Positions 1 through 9,252 of a stretch of DNA of 64,000 nucleotides are shown here, one piece after another. The DNA is from Paenibacillus sp. FSL R5-0517 (GTDB taxonomy: Bacteria; Bacillota; Bacilli; Paenibacillales; Paenibacillaceae). A program made the position numbers and the translations under genes. Position 1 is the first letter of the stretch; every line of letters starts with the position of its first letter. The DNA lies in the NCBI RefSeq assembly GCF_037974355.1, contig NZ_CP150235.1, forward strand, positions 5,084,001 through 5,148,000. Reading direction: 5' to 3'. The notes under the pieces are model-generated. The model made no database searches and was not told where the DNA came from. It saw nothing but the letters and a program-made list of their open reading frames with translations.

Positions 1-751
1 CATCGGCGTAGCGATGGGTAGCGGAACGGATGTCGCCAAGGATGCCGCTGCCATGATTCTGACGGATGATAACTTTGTCTCCATTGTGAATGCAGTCAGT
101 GTTGGGCGGATGGTATTTGATAATATCAAAAAAGCGATCGCTTACCTGTTCGCGGGTAATCTCGGTGCTATTATCGCGATTTTGTTTGCTCTGGTGGTTG
201 GCTGGGTGAATCCGTTCACGGCCCTTCAACTGCTGTTCATCAATCTGGTGAACGACTCCCTGCCTGCCATCGCTTTGGGCACAGAGAAGCCCGAGCCAGA
301 TGTCATGCGGCGTAAACCACGCGATATTAACGAAGGCATCTTCGCAGGTGGAACCCTGCAAGCGGTCATTACGCGTGGTGTCCTGATCGGTGCAGCTGTT
401 ATCGTCTCCCAATATATCGGGCTTGGCATCTCGGAGGAAATCGGCGTAGCTATGGCCTTCACCACCTTGATTCTGGCACGCAGTCTGCAAACATTTGCAG
501 CACGTTCCAATACACAAACCATCTTCCAGGTGGGCTTCATGACCAATAAATTTGTGCTTGGTTCCATTCTGGTATGTCTCTGTCTCTATGCAATCACACT
601 GATTCCAGGTGTTCGCGGCGTCTTCGCTATCCCGGATACATTCGGTTGGAATGAGTTCCTGATTGCAGGCGGACTCGCTCTTGTTGCCGTCATTCTGATG
701 GATGTCATCAAGTGGGTTCGCAATCGCGGCAAACAAGTTACTGCGGCATAA
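1..751 (+). CDS. Cation-transporting P-type ATPase, C-terminal part (partial)
   Basis: The 5' end lies outside the window; the reading frame begins at base 2. The fragment starts in the conserved hinge (MGSGTDVAKDAA), which follows the P-domain of P-type ATPases, and runs through the last membrane helices to a TAA stop. The segment INLVNDSLPAIALG matches the M6 helix of type II (calcium-type) pumps, where Asn and Asp bind the ion, and it is followed by the usual GTEKPEP loop. The remaining residues form about four more hydrophobic helices, ending in a short basic tail. The likely role is ATP-driven export of Ca2+ or a related cation across the plasma membrane. The phosphorylation site and ATP-binding domain are not in view, so the substrate remains uncertain. 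A hairpin terminator follows. Confidence 0.9.
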   Translation, partial: IGVAMGSGTDVAKDAAAMILTDDNFVSIVNAVSVGRMVFDNIKKAIAYLFAGNLGAIIAILFALVVGWVNPFTALQLLFINLVNDSLPAIALGTEKPEPDVMRRKPRDINEGIFAGGTLQAVITRGVLIGAAVIVSQYIGLGISEEIGVAMAFTTLILARSLQTFAARSNTQTIFQVGFMTNKFVLGSILVCLCLYAITLIPGVRGVFAIPDTFGWNEFLIAGGLALVAVILMDVIKWVRNRGKQVTAA

Positions 752-777
752 GCTCTTCAGATATCGTACGTATGCAC

Positions 778-808
778 AAACAGGCGCCCGTGATCGGAGC
801 GCCTGTTT
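778..808. terminator. Bidirectional terminator between converging genes
   Basis: A perfect 10-bp stem (AAACAGGCGC with GCGCCTGTTT) encloses an 11-nt loop, with T-rich or A-rich flanks on both sides. It sits between the ATPase stop and the converging VOC gene. Confidence 0.8.
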
Positions 809-819
809 CTGTATCAAAT

Positions 820-1203
820 TCACCCCTGTTTGATGCCAAAAGCGATCCATCGTCCATCGATATCCTCGATCACAAACTCCTTGTTATTATAGTCTGTATG
901 ATTGAGGGCACGTACAATCTTCACATCTGCGTTGATCAATTCCTGTTGAAGCTCTTCCTGGTTCTTGGTAATAAAATAGGCATCATATCCATAACCATAT
1001 AATTCTCTGTTGGGAATGACTTTCTGTCCATTACTTTGGGTTAAAATAATCTCGGTAAGATCACGATAAAGACAGATATGAGGTTCGGCTGCATTGAGAT
1101 ATTCGACCACACGAAAGCCCATCTTTTTTTCATAAAATTGTGCTGTTCGCTTCATATCCAACGTCGGAAATACGCTGTGGGACATTAATAGTAAGTGATC
1201 CAT
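820..1203 (-). CDS. VOC (glyoxalase/bleomycin-resistance) family protein
   Basis: This 127-residue protein has the single-domain layout of the vicinal oxygen chelate superfamily. It opens with a PTLDMKRTAQFYEKKMGF motif (first beta-alpha unit) and ends with the second module (EFVIEDIDGRWIAFG). A clear AAGGAG lies upstream of the ATG, which supports this start. The family includes glyoxalases, dioxygenases and antibiotic-binding proteins; nothing here fixes the substrate. The acidic residue near the end (IEDIDG) fits a metal-ligand position, but that is inference. The gene stands alone, convergent with the ATPase and divergent from the MFS gene at 1439. Confidence 0.8.
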   Translation of the reverse strand: MDHLLLMSHSVFPTLDMKRTAQFYEKKMGFRVVEYLNAAEPHICLYRDLTEIILTQSNGQKVIPNRELYGYGYDAYFITKNQEELQQELINADVKIVRALNHTDYNNKEFVIEDIDGRWIAFGIKQG

Positions 1204-1438
1204 ACTGTAAACTCCTTATAAAATAATCAATCTAGTTATGTATTCCAACCATCATTTTACCCAATTTCAGGGAACTAGTCTATAAATTAAACTCTGCATT
1301 ACATAAATTTAACTGATATCCAGTATGACATTATTGCCATATAATAAAATGAAGTGTAAAATGATATATTGCTTTTCATCACATTTTCATCCATGCTCAA
1401 TCCGAATTCACATTCATAGATAAGACAGGAATGGTTAC

Positions 1439-2779
1439 GTGAAAGATAAAATTGTCATGCCACTCTGGACGTGCTGTTTGTTCATCGTTGTGATGAACAC
1501 CACCATGTTCAATGTTTCATTGCCCGTCATTATTCATGATCTACAGATTACCTCAGACCTGGGTTCGTGGGTCATCTCAAGTTATTCCATTGGTTACGCC
1601 CTGTCAACGGTGATATACAGTCGATTATCAGACCGAATTCCGGTACGCAAACTGCTCACGGTCGGGCTTCTGATCCTGGGGTTATCTTCATTGCTGGGGT
1701 TGTTCGCACATAACTTCGCAATCCTGTTGCTCACACGCATTCTGCAATCTGCAGGTGCAGGGGTGATGGCTGGTCTGGGTCTCGTCATCGCGAGTCGTTA
1801 CATCCCGGTGGAACGGCGCGGAGCTGCCATCGCACTCATCTCATCAGGCAGCGCCATGGCTTTTGGACTTGGCCCCATTGTCGGCGGACTTATTAGTGAG
1901 TACTGGGGCTGGAACGGACTTTTTGCCATAACCGTGCTTGTCCTGCTCGCCCTGCCTGTCCTGCTCTATTTTCTCCCACGTGAATCCGTCAAAACGGATC
2001 AGCCGTTTGATGTTATTGGTGCCATACTAACCGTCATTAATGCAACTACACTTCTCGTCGCGATCACCCAGCAGTCCTGGTTATGGTTAGCTATTGGCGT
2101 TATTTCACTTGTAGCACACCTCCTGTATATTCGGAAAGCGAGTCTTCCGTTTGTGAATCCACAAGTGTTTCGAACACCAGGATACACCCGCTTAATTCTT
2201 ATAGGATTCTGCGTGCTGGTCGTGAATCTGGGCAATCTGTTCTTGATGCCGCTTGTGCTCTCAGATCTCTATGGACGCTCATCGCTCGCCATCGGTTTGC
2301 TGATTGCTCCAGGAGCCATTGTTGCAGCATTCTGCACCCGTTTCGTCGGCCGCTGGATCGACCGTTATGGCAATATGCGGTTTATGATCATCGGACACAT
2401 CCTGCTCGCAGCGGTACTTGCCTTATTCATGCTCGGACTGGATCAATCCGCCCTGATCATTACCAGTGGTTATCTCTTTTTCTCACCGGCACTCTCGGCA
2501 TCCATGGCTTCATTGAATAATGAAGCGTCACGTGTGCTGCCCAAATCACAGATTGGTTCAGGAATGGGCATGTTACAATTGATTCAGTTCTTCGGTGGAT
2601 CGGTATCTGTAGCGGTATGCGGGTTGCTGTTGCACAGCATTCCGGGAGTATCAGTAGAGGAAGCTTATCATGTGGTATACGCTTGTCTGTTGCTCGTCTG
2701 CGTTGTTTCACTGGGTCTGACCGTCTGGCATAGCAGAGCTTCACGCTCTGGCATGGAACCTCTTGCATCCGGTAGTTAA
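1439..2779 (+). CDS. MFS multidrug exporter (DHA2/TetL-like)
   Basis: This 446-residue membrane protein starts at GTG, preceded by an ACAGGA site; the nearby ATG at 1431 is out of frame and quickly stopped. The N-terminal helices carry the MFS drug-transporter signatures: SLPVIIHDLQ in helix 1, SYSIGYALSTVIYSRLSDR in helices 2-3 (the A-type motif loop) and RILQSAGAGVMAGLGL in helix 4. GPIVGGLISEYWGWNGLF matches the helix 5 motif of drug/proton antiporters. The overall pattern resembles the DHA2 group to which TetL and LmrB belong. The likely function is proton-coupled efflux of small toxic compounds at the plasma membrane. No regulator is adjacent. A strong terminator follows. Confidence 0.85.
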   Translation: MKDKIVMPLWTCCLFIVVMNTTMFNVSLPVIIHDLQITSDLGSWVISSYSIGYALSTVIYSRLSDRIPVRKLLTVGLLILGLSSLLGLFAHNFAILLLTRILQSAGAGVMAGLGLVIASRYIPVERRGAAIALISSGSAMAFGLGPIVGGLISEYWGWNGLFAITVLVLLALPVLLYFLPRESVKTDQPFDVIGAILTVINATTLLVAITQQSWLWLAIGVISLVAHLLYIRKASLPFVNPQVFRTPGYTRLILIGFCVLVVNLGNLFLMPLVLSDLYGRSSLAIGLLIAPGAIVAAFCTRFVGRWIDRYGNMRFMIIGHILLAAVLALFMLGLDQSALIITSGYLFFSPALSASMASLNNEASRVLPKSQIGSGMGMLQLIQFFGGSVSVAVCGLLLHSIPGVSVEEAYHVVYACLLLVCVVSLGLTVWHSRASRSGMEPLASGS

Positions 2780-2792
2780 ATTGTTCAACAGA

Positions 2793-2823
2793 GAAAGGCT
2801 CGCGCCTTAGCGCGAGCCTTTTT
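2793..2823 (+). terminator. Rho-independent terminator after the MFS gene
   Basis: An 11-bp GC-rich stem (AAAGGCTCGCG with CGCGAGCCTTT) is followed by T residues, 15 nt after the MFS stop codon. Confidence 0.85.
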
Positions 2824-2914
2824 ACGAATTCGGACAGGAGGTTTCAGTTTCAAAAATGAGTATGCATTCCATGAAATAGCCACCACTCCTTATCCTTCTC
2901 AAGCAGCATGCCGA

Positions 2915-3571
2915 CTATTTCCCATCCAGGGCTGACTTCCAGGCCTCCATGATGCTAATTGGGGATTTGCTACTGCTCTCGCCGCCACCTTCCTTGGTCC
3001 AAAGTGGTGGATAATATGCAAATACTTGTCCCGTCTGGAGCTGTGCCATATCCTCCTGCCAACCTTTCCAGCGAAACGTCTGATAGAACTGCCCCAGATC
3101 GCCATCCGCCAGCCAGTTAATGAACTCTGAATATGTCAGTTCTGTCGATTCCCATTCAAGTGTATCCGGTGCAAAATAATAGATATGTCCCGTACGGCCA
3201 TACTTGCCTGTATCCAGTCCGAAGAAACCACCTGCCGCATCATATGCGACGATCATCATACCTTCCAGAACATCTACCCAAGGTTGCTCACTCACACCAT
3301 TCCAACTGGTGAGGCTTCCATATGTACTGTCACCACCCGCACCAAGCAGCGTGATCCAGCCATGGTCAAGTACGATACCTTCTGTCTCATAAGCAACAAC
3401 TCCCAAATAGGATTTCGTACTTATTTGCAGACGATAGAGGGTATCCTCTCCCGCCTCCTGCTTTGCTGGAACATACACATATGTATTTTGCCCGCTATCC
3501 AGAAGTTCCTTGAGTTCTTCCCATGCGTGATTCTCCCGATCTACTAATTCAGCTACAGTTAATGTATTCAT
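2915..3571 (-). CDS. DUF2625 family protein
   Basis: A 218-residue soluble protein. The frame is open further upstream, but the ATG at 3571 has a strong GGGAGGAG site about 8 nt away and is the best start. The sequence follows the DUF2625 pattern: an N-terminal TVAELVDRENHAWEELKELL, then LQISTKSYLGVVAYETEGI, LDHGWITLLGAGGD and a C-terminal region with FINWLADGDLGQFYQTFRW. There is no signal peptide or membrane helix. The biochemical function of the family is not known to me. Its mix of acidic and aromatic residues resembles SUKH-type immunity proteins, several of which occur in this window, but that link is only suggestive. Confidence 0.75.
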   Translation of the reverse strand: MNTLTVAELVDRENHAWEELKELLDSGQNTYVYVPAKQEAGEDTLYRLQISTKSYLGVVAYETEGIVLDHGWITLLGAGGDSTYGSLTSWNGVSEQPWVDVLEGMMIVAYDAAGGFFGLDTGKYGRTGHIYYFAPDTLEWESTELTYSEFINWLADGDLGQFYQTFRWKGWQEDMAQLQTGQVFAYYPPLWTKEGGGESSSKSPISIMEAWKSALDGK

Positions 3572-3675
3572 GAGCAGTCTCCTCCCTGATTTGATAAAAA
3601 GCATATCATGGCTTATTAACCCGTTCAAATCTGCTATAATCTAGCTTCGCAGGTAAATATAAAGGAGGAACAACT

Positions 3676-5163
3676 TTGATTCGTACAGTTTTGCTGATTA
3701 TTCCAATTCTATTGTTATTCGCATCTGGTTGTCAGAACCGTACCCAGTCCATGAAGACACCCGTTTCTGTTCAAAAGTTGGATCCTCAGGTCATCCATTA
3801 CATATCCCCCCATGGAAACGACGCGAATAAAGGAACCCTTCAATCTCCGTGGAAAACGTTACAGCACGCAGCCGACCATGCTTCGCCAGGAAGTACGATC
3901 TATTTGCGTGAAGGTGTCTATCATCAGAAAGTCAAAATCACCCGGAGCGGCCATTCCTCCGGTAATCCGACCCTATTTGCCAGCTATCCGCAAGAGAATG
4001 TCGTCATTGATGGAGAAGGCCTCGCTGTTCGAGGCATCGAAGGACTGATTGAAATTGATAATGCCAGTTATATCACCATTCAAAACCTCGAAATTCGTAA
4101 CTTCACGACCACTCTGGGGGGCCAGGTTCCAACCGGGATCTATGTCCACGGGGCAGGTGAGCATATTCAGTTGTTGGGTAACACCATACACGCGATCGCT
4201 AGTTACGCACCTCCTGAGGGTCCCAATTTGAGGGGCAGGGATGCCCACGGTATTGCCCTATATGGTACAGAGCACCCTCAAGCATTACGCGATATCATCA
4301 TTAAGGATAATGAATTGTATGATCTTACCCTTGGTTCCAGTGAGTCACTTGCAGTCAACGGCAATGTCGATACCTTTGCCATACAGAACAATATCATCCA
4401 TGATTCCGACAACATTGGTATTGATCTGATCGGGTATGAGGGTACGTCCGAAGACGACACGTACGATCAGGCTCGGAACGGCATTGTACGAGGCAACGAA
4501 GTATACGATATTACGTCCAATAACAATCCTTCCTATGGAACAGACCTGCCCAATGATAGCAACTCGGCGGGTGGCATCTATGTCGATGGCGGGAAAGATC
4601 ATATCATCGACCAGAACCGGGTATACCGGAGCGACATCGGAATTGAGATAGCCTCAGAGCATGCCGGGCGTTCAACCAGCAACATTACCGTGCGTGATAA
4701 CCTGATCTATTCCAACCGATTGACGGGCATTGCCATGGGAGGTTATGACGATGAACGTGGAGCTACCGAGGATAGCAAGATTATGTACAATACGCTTGTA
4801 GGGAATGACACCCTGAATGCAGGCAATGGACAGTTATTCATGCAGTCACGGACGAAGAACAATACGTTCATGCGCAATATTCTCGTATCGGGCAGCTCGG
4901 AAGTCCTGATATACAATGAATATACAAGCAATACCGGCAATATATTTGACTATAATGTCTATTACTCACCAGGAGAGCAGGAAGATGCGCTGTGGGTTTG
5001 GAAAAATAAGGCCTACTCCGGCATCGCCGCCTACCTAAAGGGATCTGGTAACGATGCACACTCCATATATGTGGATCCGGCATTTATGAATGAACCGAGC
5101 GAAGATTTTCGCCTCCATGCGAATTCTCCAGCGAAGTCGTATGGCTATCTTGCTCCGCGGTAA
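3676..5163 (+). CDS. Secreted lipoprotein with right-handed beta-helix (pectate lyase-like fold)
   Basis: This 495-residue protein starts at TTG behind an AAAGGAGG site. It has a type II signal peptide with the lipobox LFASGC, so it should be anchored to the outer face of the plasma membrane. The mature part begins with HYISPHGNDANKGT, typical of proteins with a DUF1565-like entry strand. It continues with many short beta-strand/turn repeats such as ITIQNLEIRNF, IIIKDNELYDL, IVRGNEVYDI and ITVRDNLIYSN, the hallmark of a parallel beta-helix. Such folds occur in polysaccharide lyases (for example PL9-like enzymes) and other glycan-binding enzymes. I cannot identify catalytic residues, so enzymatic activity on pectin or another polysaccharide is inference. 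A terminator follows and the gene appears monocistronic. Confidence 0.8.
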   Translation: MIRTVLLIIPILLLFASGCQNRTQSMKTPVSVQKLDPQVIHYISPHGNDANKGTLQSPWKTLQHAADHASPGSTIYLREGVYHQKVKITRSGHSSGNPTLFASYPQENVVIDGEGLAVRGIEGLIEIDNASYITIQNLEIRNFTTTLGGQVPTGIYVHGAGEHIQLLGNTIHAIASYAPPEGPNLRGRDAHGIALYGTEHPQALRDIIIKDNELYDLTLGSSESLAVNGNVDTFAIQNNIIHDSDNIGIDLIGYEGTSEDDTYDQARNGIVRGNEVYDITSNNNPSYGTDLPNDSNSAGGIYVDGGKDHIIDQNRVYRSDIGIEIASEHAGRSTSNITVRDNLIYSNRLTGIAMGGYDDERGATEDSKIMYNTLVGNDTLNAGNGQLFMQSRTKNNTFMRNILVSGSSEVLIYNEYTSNTGNIFDYNVYYSPGEQEDALWVWKNKAYSGIAAYLKGSGNDAHSIYVDPAFMNEPSEDFRLHANSPAKSYGYLAPR

Positions 5164-5218
5164 CGTTAATCTGATGCTATTCCAGTGGGATTAGCCCTGC
5201 CTATTTTCACACCAATTA

Positions 5219-5270
5219 AAGAAGCCTGTGTTATGTGGGATCACTTCCCCATATGCACAGGCTTCTTTTC
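5219..5270 (+). terminator. Terminator after the beta-helix lipoprotein gene
   Basis: A long hairpin (GAAGCCTGTG paired with CACAGGCTTC, with further pairing inside) is followed by TTTT. Confidence 0.8.
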
Positions 5271-5439
5271 GTTTCTTTTGATACAATCCAGCTCTTAATT
5301 TCTTACCATATGGGCTGAATCTCACCTGCACCAAAAAAATCATGTTTGCATAACGAAACGCACTTTACAATCTGACCATCGTCAGGTAAAATCATTTCAA
5401 CATGTCGGCCGACAGAGATCAATATACATGGAGGATCCT

Positions 5440-6654
5440 ATGAGCACTTCGACTACCAGCCCTACACCTCAGCAACTCTGGGGAAGATCATTTATTTTCA
5501 TCATGTTAGCCAACGCACTATTGTTTATGGCCTTTGAAATGTTACTCCCCACCTTGCCATTATTCGTTTCCAGTTTGGGTGGAGAAGCTTCACAGATCGG
5601 TCTTGTTACCGGCATATTTATGTTTTCTGCCATTTTGATTCGCCCCTTCACATCCGTCTTAGCAACCCGAATAGATAAAAAGGTTCTGTTAATTATCGGC
5701 ATAACCGTCTGTGCATTAATGACAGGTACATACTACCTATCGTCAGGTATTGGGATGATCCTCGTGTTTCGAGTGATCCATGGATTCGGATTTGGTTTGG
5801 CAACGACCTATTTTGCGACGATTGCTACAGAAAACATTCCAAGCGATCGCCGGGGAGAAGGCATGGGGTATTTTGGGGTAGGCGAGACCGTCGCCATATC
5901 CATCGGTCCCTTGATTGGTACCAGTCTGTTGTTTAAGTATGACTATCAGAGCCTGTTTATGGGAGGCATGTGCATTTTGCTGCTAGCTCTCCTGATGGCC
6001 GTGTTTGTTTCCAGAAAGCCCAAGGGGTTACCTAATCACGAAAACGCCGAACTTCCAGCTGCAACCGTCAAGTTGATCGAAAAGAAAGTACTGTTCCCTT
6101 CGCTGCTGATCATGCTGGTTGGCATTGCAGCCGGCTCCATCATGTCCTTTGTGGCTTTATTTGCCGCCGAGAGAGGATTCAACAATGTCGCCTGGTTTTT
6201 CTTTATCGTTGCTATCGCCAGTTTCACTGTTCGGTTGTTCTCTGGGAAAATGTTTGATCGACACGGTCCAGGCTCCGTGTTGTTGCCTTCTGCGGTGTTT
6301 GCAATCGCAGGACTGTTGGTTCTAATTATCGCCCAACATGATGTGCAATTCCTGATCGCTGGCGCGTTATACGGCTTTGGCTTCGGTGCCATATTCCCGG
6401 CGATTCAGACCTGGTGTGTGAACCTTGTGGAGGAACATGAGCATGAAAATGCGATGGCTTCCTTCTTTAATTTTTTTGACCTCGGGATTGGCGGTGGTTC
6501 GTTGATCCTTGGCGTGGTGGCTTCTGTATTTTCCTATACAGTGGTGTACGCTATCGCTATAGGCATTTTTGTGGTATATATCTTGTTATATTTGGTATAC
6601 TCCCAAAAACAGCAGAGGTATACCGCTCGCCAACTGGAGGTAGACATTGAGTAA
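5440..6654 (+). CDS. MFS transporter (DHA1-type exporter)
   Basis: A membrane protein of 404 residues. Two in-frame ATGs exist (5428 and 5440); GGAGGA at 5430-5435 lies just before the second, so 5440 is preferred. About twelve hydrophobic helices are visible, with the MFS pattern LPTLPLFVSSLGG in helix 1, FTSVLATRIDKK in loop 2-3 and RVIHGFGFGLATTYFATIATENIPSDRRGEGMG around helices 4-5. The layout matches DHA1 exporters of Bacillales such as YwoG/YfhI. The substrate is unknown. The stop overlaps the start of the TetR gene by 8 nt, so the two are co-transcribed and translationally coupled. The TetR protein probably controls this exporter. Confidence 0.85.
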   Translation: MSTSTTSPTPQQLWGRSFIFIMLANALLFMAFEMLLPTLPLFVSSLGGEASQIGLVTGIFMFSAILIRPFTSVLATRIDKKVLLIIGITVCALMTGTYYLSSGIGMILVFRVIHGFGFGLATTYFATIATENIPSDRRGEGMGYFGVGETVAISIGPLIGTSLLFKYDYQSLFMGGMCILLLALLMAVFVSRKPKGLPNHENAELPAATVKLIEKKVLFPSLLIMLVGIAAGSIMSFVALFAAERGFNNVAWFFFIVAIASFTVRLFSGKMFDRHGPGSVLLPSAVFAIAGLLVLIIAQHDVQFLIAGALYGFGFGAIFPAIQTWCVNLVEEHEHENAMASFFNFFDLGIGGGSLILGVVASVFSYTVVYAIAIGIFVVYILLYLVYSQKQQRYTARQLEVDIE

Positions 6655-7210
6655 AAAACGAATCAAGGAAATTGCCATTCAACATTTTAATCGTCTGGGT
6701 TACGAGGGGACCAAGATGGCGCAGATTGCCGAAGAGGCAGGCATTCGCAAGCAATCTCTGGCCTATCACTATTCATCCAAAAAAGCGTTATTGCTGGAGT
6801 TATACGAGGAAGTAGTGCAGGAGGAACAGCAGTTTGTACGCCAATTTTTCAGTGAGTCTGTTACCCAAACTCTGGATCAGCAGCTGTACGCCTTTTTGCA
6901 TGAACACAAAAATCGTTTCCTGACCCATCCAAACGTGGCTTTTATGTATATCCTGTCGTTCATCACACCACTGGAGGTACATGATTTTGTGTTGGCCCAA
7001 TATCGAACGTATCTCGGGACACTGAAGGAAGAGTTAGCAGCCGTCTTTACCAAACATCCGGATATACGCCTCAGTTCGGAAGAAGCCACCGTGGCCTTTG
7101 TGACCATGATGGATGGATTGGACGTACAGCTCGTATATGAGACACGGCAATCTTATGAACAAGCGCTGGCGATTACCTGGAATGTCTTCTGGTCAGGCAT
7201 CCAGCGCTAA
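6647..7210 (+). CDS. TetR/AcrR family transcriptional regulator
   Basis: This 187-residue protein starts at TTG, 6 nt after GGAGG, within the end of the MFS gene. The first 50 residues are a TetR helix-turn-helix: IKEIAIQHFNRLGYEGTKMAQIAEEAGIRKQSLAYHYSSKKALL, with the conserved YHYSSKK recognition-helix end. The C-terminal part is helical and variable, as expected for a ligand-binding domain. Because it is encoded in the same operon as the exporter, autoregulation together with the MFS gene is likely. The inducer cannot be deduced. Confidence 0.9.
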   Translation: MSKKRIKEIAIQHFNRLGYEGTKMAQIAEEAGIRKQSLAYHYSSKKALLLELYEEVVQEEQQFVRQFFSESVTQTLDQQLYAFLHEHKNRFLTHPNVAFMYILSFITPLEVHDFVLAQYRTYLGTLKEELAAVFTKHPDIRLSSEEATVAFVTMMDGLDVQLVYETRQSYEQALAITWNVFWSGIQR

Positions 7211-7255
7211 CCAATGGATACGATGAAACTACACAAGTAGGAGGAATCAGACAAC

Positions 7256-7906
7256 ATGCAACAACTGGATGCGGCCTTAAGCCGTTTTGTGGAACAGCAG
7301 GATTTATATAATGAAGCTTATGGGCTTTTCAAAAATCATGATCTTCGTCCGCGCAAACACCATCACCAGCCGGAAGTAGATACACGAATACCGCTTTCAC
7401 CGGAACTTCAATACCTGTACAGTCATTATGAAATGATGGATGCAGACGCTGAAGGTACACTCAAAATGAAAAATGCCGCCGTCGAGATCGGTGATGCCGC
7501 ATTGATCTTCTTTGTTGCACCTGAACATCTGCTTCGTCAGCAACTGGGGTTCCGCTGGATTGGCATGAATGAACCTTATGAGGAGTCCTCCACTTGGCCA
7601 AAAAATCATGTCGTCATCGCAAACTTTAACGATGATCCTTTAATTGTGGATGTGGAAGCACCGCACTCTCCCGTATATGCCGCTTTTACAGGTGGAGAAC
7701 CCAACCGTGTTGCCGATTCGCTGTCTGACTTTTTCAATGCTCTAGCCATCCTCATTGAAGCGGCACGGAGCTATGCCGGAGAATTGAAAGATGAAGAAAC
7801 CTATGAGACCAAGCCAGAGGTTCTGGAACAAGTGGAGCCTTTATTGCAGGATCTGTTGGGAGAAGAATATACTGCTCATCTCTTCGAGTATCTGTCATTT
7901 TGTTAA
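7256..7906 (+). CDS. SMI1/KNR4 (SUKH)-like protein
   Basis: A 216-residue acidic, soluble protein with a good AGGAGG site before the ATG. The order of elements fits the SUKH superfamily: an N-terminal helical segment, a PLSPELQYLYSHYEMM stretch, a central beta-rich part (FRWIGM... HVVIANFNDDPLIVDVE) and SDFFNALAILIEAA near the C-terminus, typical of SMI1/KNR4 proteins. In bacteria many SUKH proteins act as immunity proteins against secreted nuclease toxins; others have no known role. No toxin gene is adjacent. The gene lies 45 bp after tetR and 34 bp before the DUF1697 gene, so the three may be read together. Confidence 0.55.
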   Translation: MQQLDAALSRFVEQQDLYNEAYGLFKNHDLRPRKHHHQPEVDTRIPLSPELQYLYSHYEMMDADAEGTLKMKNAAVEIGDAALIFFVAPEHLLRQQLGFRWIGMNEPYEESSTWPKNHVVIANFNDDPLIVDVEAPHSPVYAAFTGGEPNRVADSLSDFFNALAILIEAARSYAGELKDEETYETKPEVLEQVEPLLQDLLGEEYTAHLFEYLSFC

Positions 7907-7940
7907 ACCGTTGAATTGAAGAAATTGGAGGGGCATCCCT

Positions 7941-8498
7941 ATGATCTATGTAGCCTTGCTGCGAGGTATTAATGTAGGCGGGAACAATAAAATGAACATG
8001 AAACAGCTAAAAGAAACGTTTGAACAAGCTGGCATGCTGGATGTCGTTACATACATCAACTCTGGCAATATTATTTTTGCTGATCATCAAGAACGTGCTG
8101 ATTCGAATAGGGAGATATCCCTACTGTTGGAACAGGCCATCGCGGCTGATTTCGGCTTACAGATCAAGGTGATGGTGCGGAATATGGATGAAATCCAAAG
8201 CGTTATCGAAACACTCCCAGCGGAATGGGTTAATGACGACACAGCCAAAAGTGATGTGATGTTCCTCTGGGATGAGATCAACGAGCCCTCCGTGCTGGAT
8301 CAACTGCCCATCAAACCCGAAATCGGCACACTGATGTATGTTCCCGGTGCCATTTTGTATTCAGTCAGCAGAGAGGATGCATCCAAAAGTGGCATGAACA
8401 AGCTTGTGGGTTCCAAAGTCTATGCTTATATGACCGTAAGAAACGTGAATACCACACGTAAGATATATGCACTAATGCAGGCAGCAGCCGAGAAATAA
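7941..8498 (+). CDS. DUF1697 family protein
   Basis: This 185-residue protein begins with IYVALLRGINVGGNNKMNMKQL and continues with YINSGNIIF, the strongly conserved opening of DUF1697 proteins. Later family features are PEIGTLMYVPGAILYSVSRED and the C-terminal NTTRKIYALM motif. GGAGGGG precedes the ATG. The family is widespread in bacteria and predicted to be cytoplasmic; its molecular function is unknown. It is the last gene before a bidirectional terminator shared with the heat-shock gene. Confidence 0.85.
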   Translation: MIYVALLRGINVGGNNKMNMKQLKETFEQAGMLDVVTYINSGNIIFADHQERADSNREISLLLEQAIAADFGLQIKVMVRNMDEIQSVIETLPAEWVNDDTAKSDVMFLWDEINEPSVLDQLPIKPEIGTLMYVPGAILYSVSREDASKSGMNKLVGSKVYAYMTVRNVNTTRKIYALMQAAAEK

Positions 8499-8566
8499 AT
8501 TGGAATCAGCAAAATGGATATTCAATCTGATGTTCAACGATCCCTCTTCCAATTCAGTCTAAATTA

Positions 8567-8609
8567 AAACATGCAGAAAACATCCTTATGGATGTCTCCT
8601 GCATGTTTT
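8567..8609. terminator. Bidirectional terminator
   Basis: An 11-bp stem (AAAACATGCAG/CTGCATGTTTT) has a second inner stem (ACATCC/GGATGT). It has A and T tracts on the two sides and sits between the converging DUF1697 and Hsp20 genes. Confidence 0.85.
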
Positions 8610-8649
8610 TCATCATATAAGGAAGCAATTGATTTCAAATCTCTATGGT

Positions 8650-9093
8650 TTAGTCAATTTGAATGCGTCTGCGAGATGGATCATCACCAGGGCGTTTTGG
8701 AATCTCAAGCTTCAGCACACCATCTTCCAATCTGGCCTTGATATGCTCCTCATCAATATGATCTACATAGAAACGCCGGATAAATTCGCCTGAACGACGC
8801 TCCTGCCGAATGATCCGATTGGAGTCATCCTTCTGTTCCACCAGCTCATTACGTTTGGCACGAATAATCAATTCTTTACCTTCAACTTGAATGTCTATAT
8901 TCTCTTTGGCAATGCCCGGAAGCTCGGCTTCTACCCAATATTTGTCTTCATCCTCACGAATGTCGGTGCGAAATGGCTGCGAGCCAGTCCCAAAAGGCGA
9001 GAGAAATGAGTTCTCAACCATGTCATTGAAGGATTTCAACATGTGTCCGAACGGGTCTTCATTTCGTTTACGAAACGGAATCAGATCAAACAT
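8650..9093 (-). CDS. Hsp20/alpha-crystallin family small heat-shock protein
   Basis: A 147-residue protein starting at the ATG at 9093, which is preceded by AAGGAG; the longer upstream frame lacks a site. The N-terminus (MFDLIPFRKRNEDPF) and the central alpha-crystallin domain (DKYWVEAELPGIAKENIDIQVEGKEL to LEDGVLKLEIPKR) are typical. The C-terminal tail ends in RRRIQID, close to the IXI motif used for oligomer assembly. It should bind unfolding proteins in the cytoplasm without using ATP. The upstream region carries a perfect CtsR-type direct repeat and a sigma-A promoter, pointing to heat and stress induction. Confidence 0.92.
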   Translation of the reverse strand: MFDLIPFRKRNEDPFGHMLKSFNDMVENSFLSPFGTGSQPFRTDIREDEDKYWVEAELPGIAKENIDIQVEGKELIIRAKRNELVEQKDDSNRIIRQERRSGEFIRRFYVDHIDEEHIKARLEDGVLKLEIPKRPGDDPSRRRIQID

Positions 9094-9145
9094 GAAAATC
9101 AGCTCCTTTTGTGTGGTTGGTTTATTGGTGTTGCTTACATTGATT

Positions 9146-9174
9146 ATTATAATACTCGTGCAAACAAGGCTCAA
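9146..9174 (-). promoter_or_regulatory. Sigma-A promoter of the Hsp20 gene
   Basis: Reading the minus strand, TTGAGC is followed after 17 nt by TATAAT, about 50 nt upstream of the Hsp20 start codon. A second TATAAT lies further upstream at 9223-9228, just downstream of the CtsR-like box. Confidence 0.6.
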
Positions 9175-9252
9175 AGTCCGTAAAAGACGAATAAAACCGA
9201 TCTTCTTTCACCATGGTTCATTATTATAAAATAGATCCTTTTTTCTTTTATT

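Noticed and set aside
712..1002. 96-residue plus-strand frame after the ATPase
   Set aside because: It spans the terminator and overlaps the VOC gene on the opposite strand, without a ribosome binding site.
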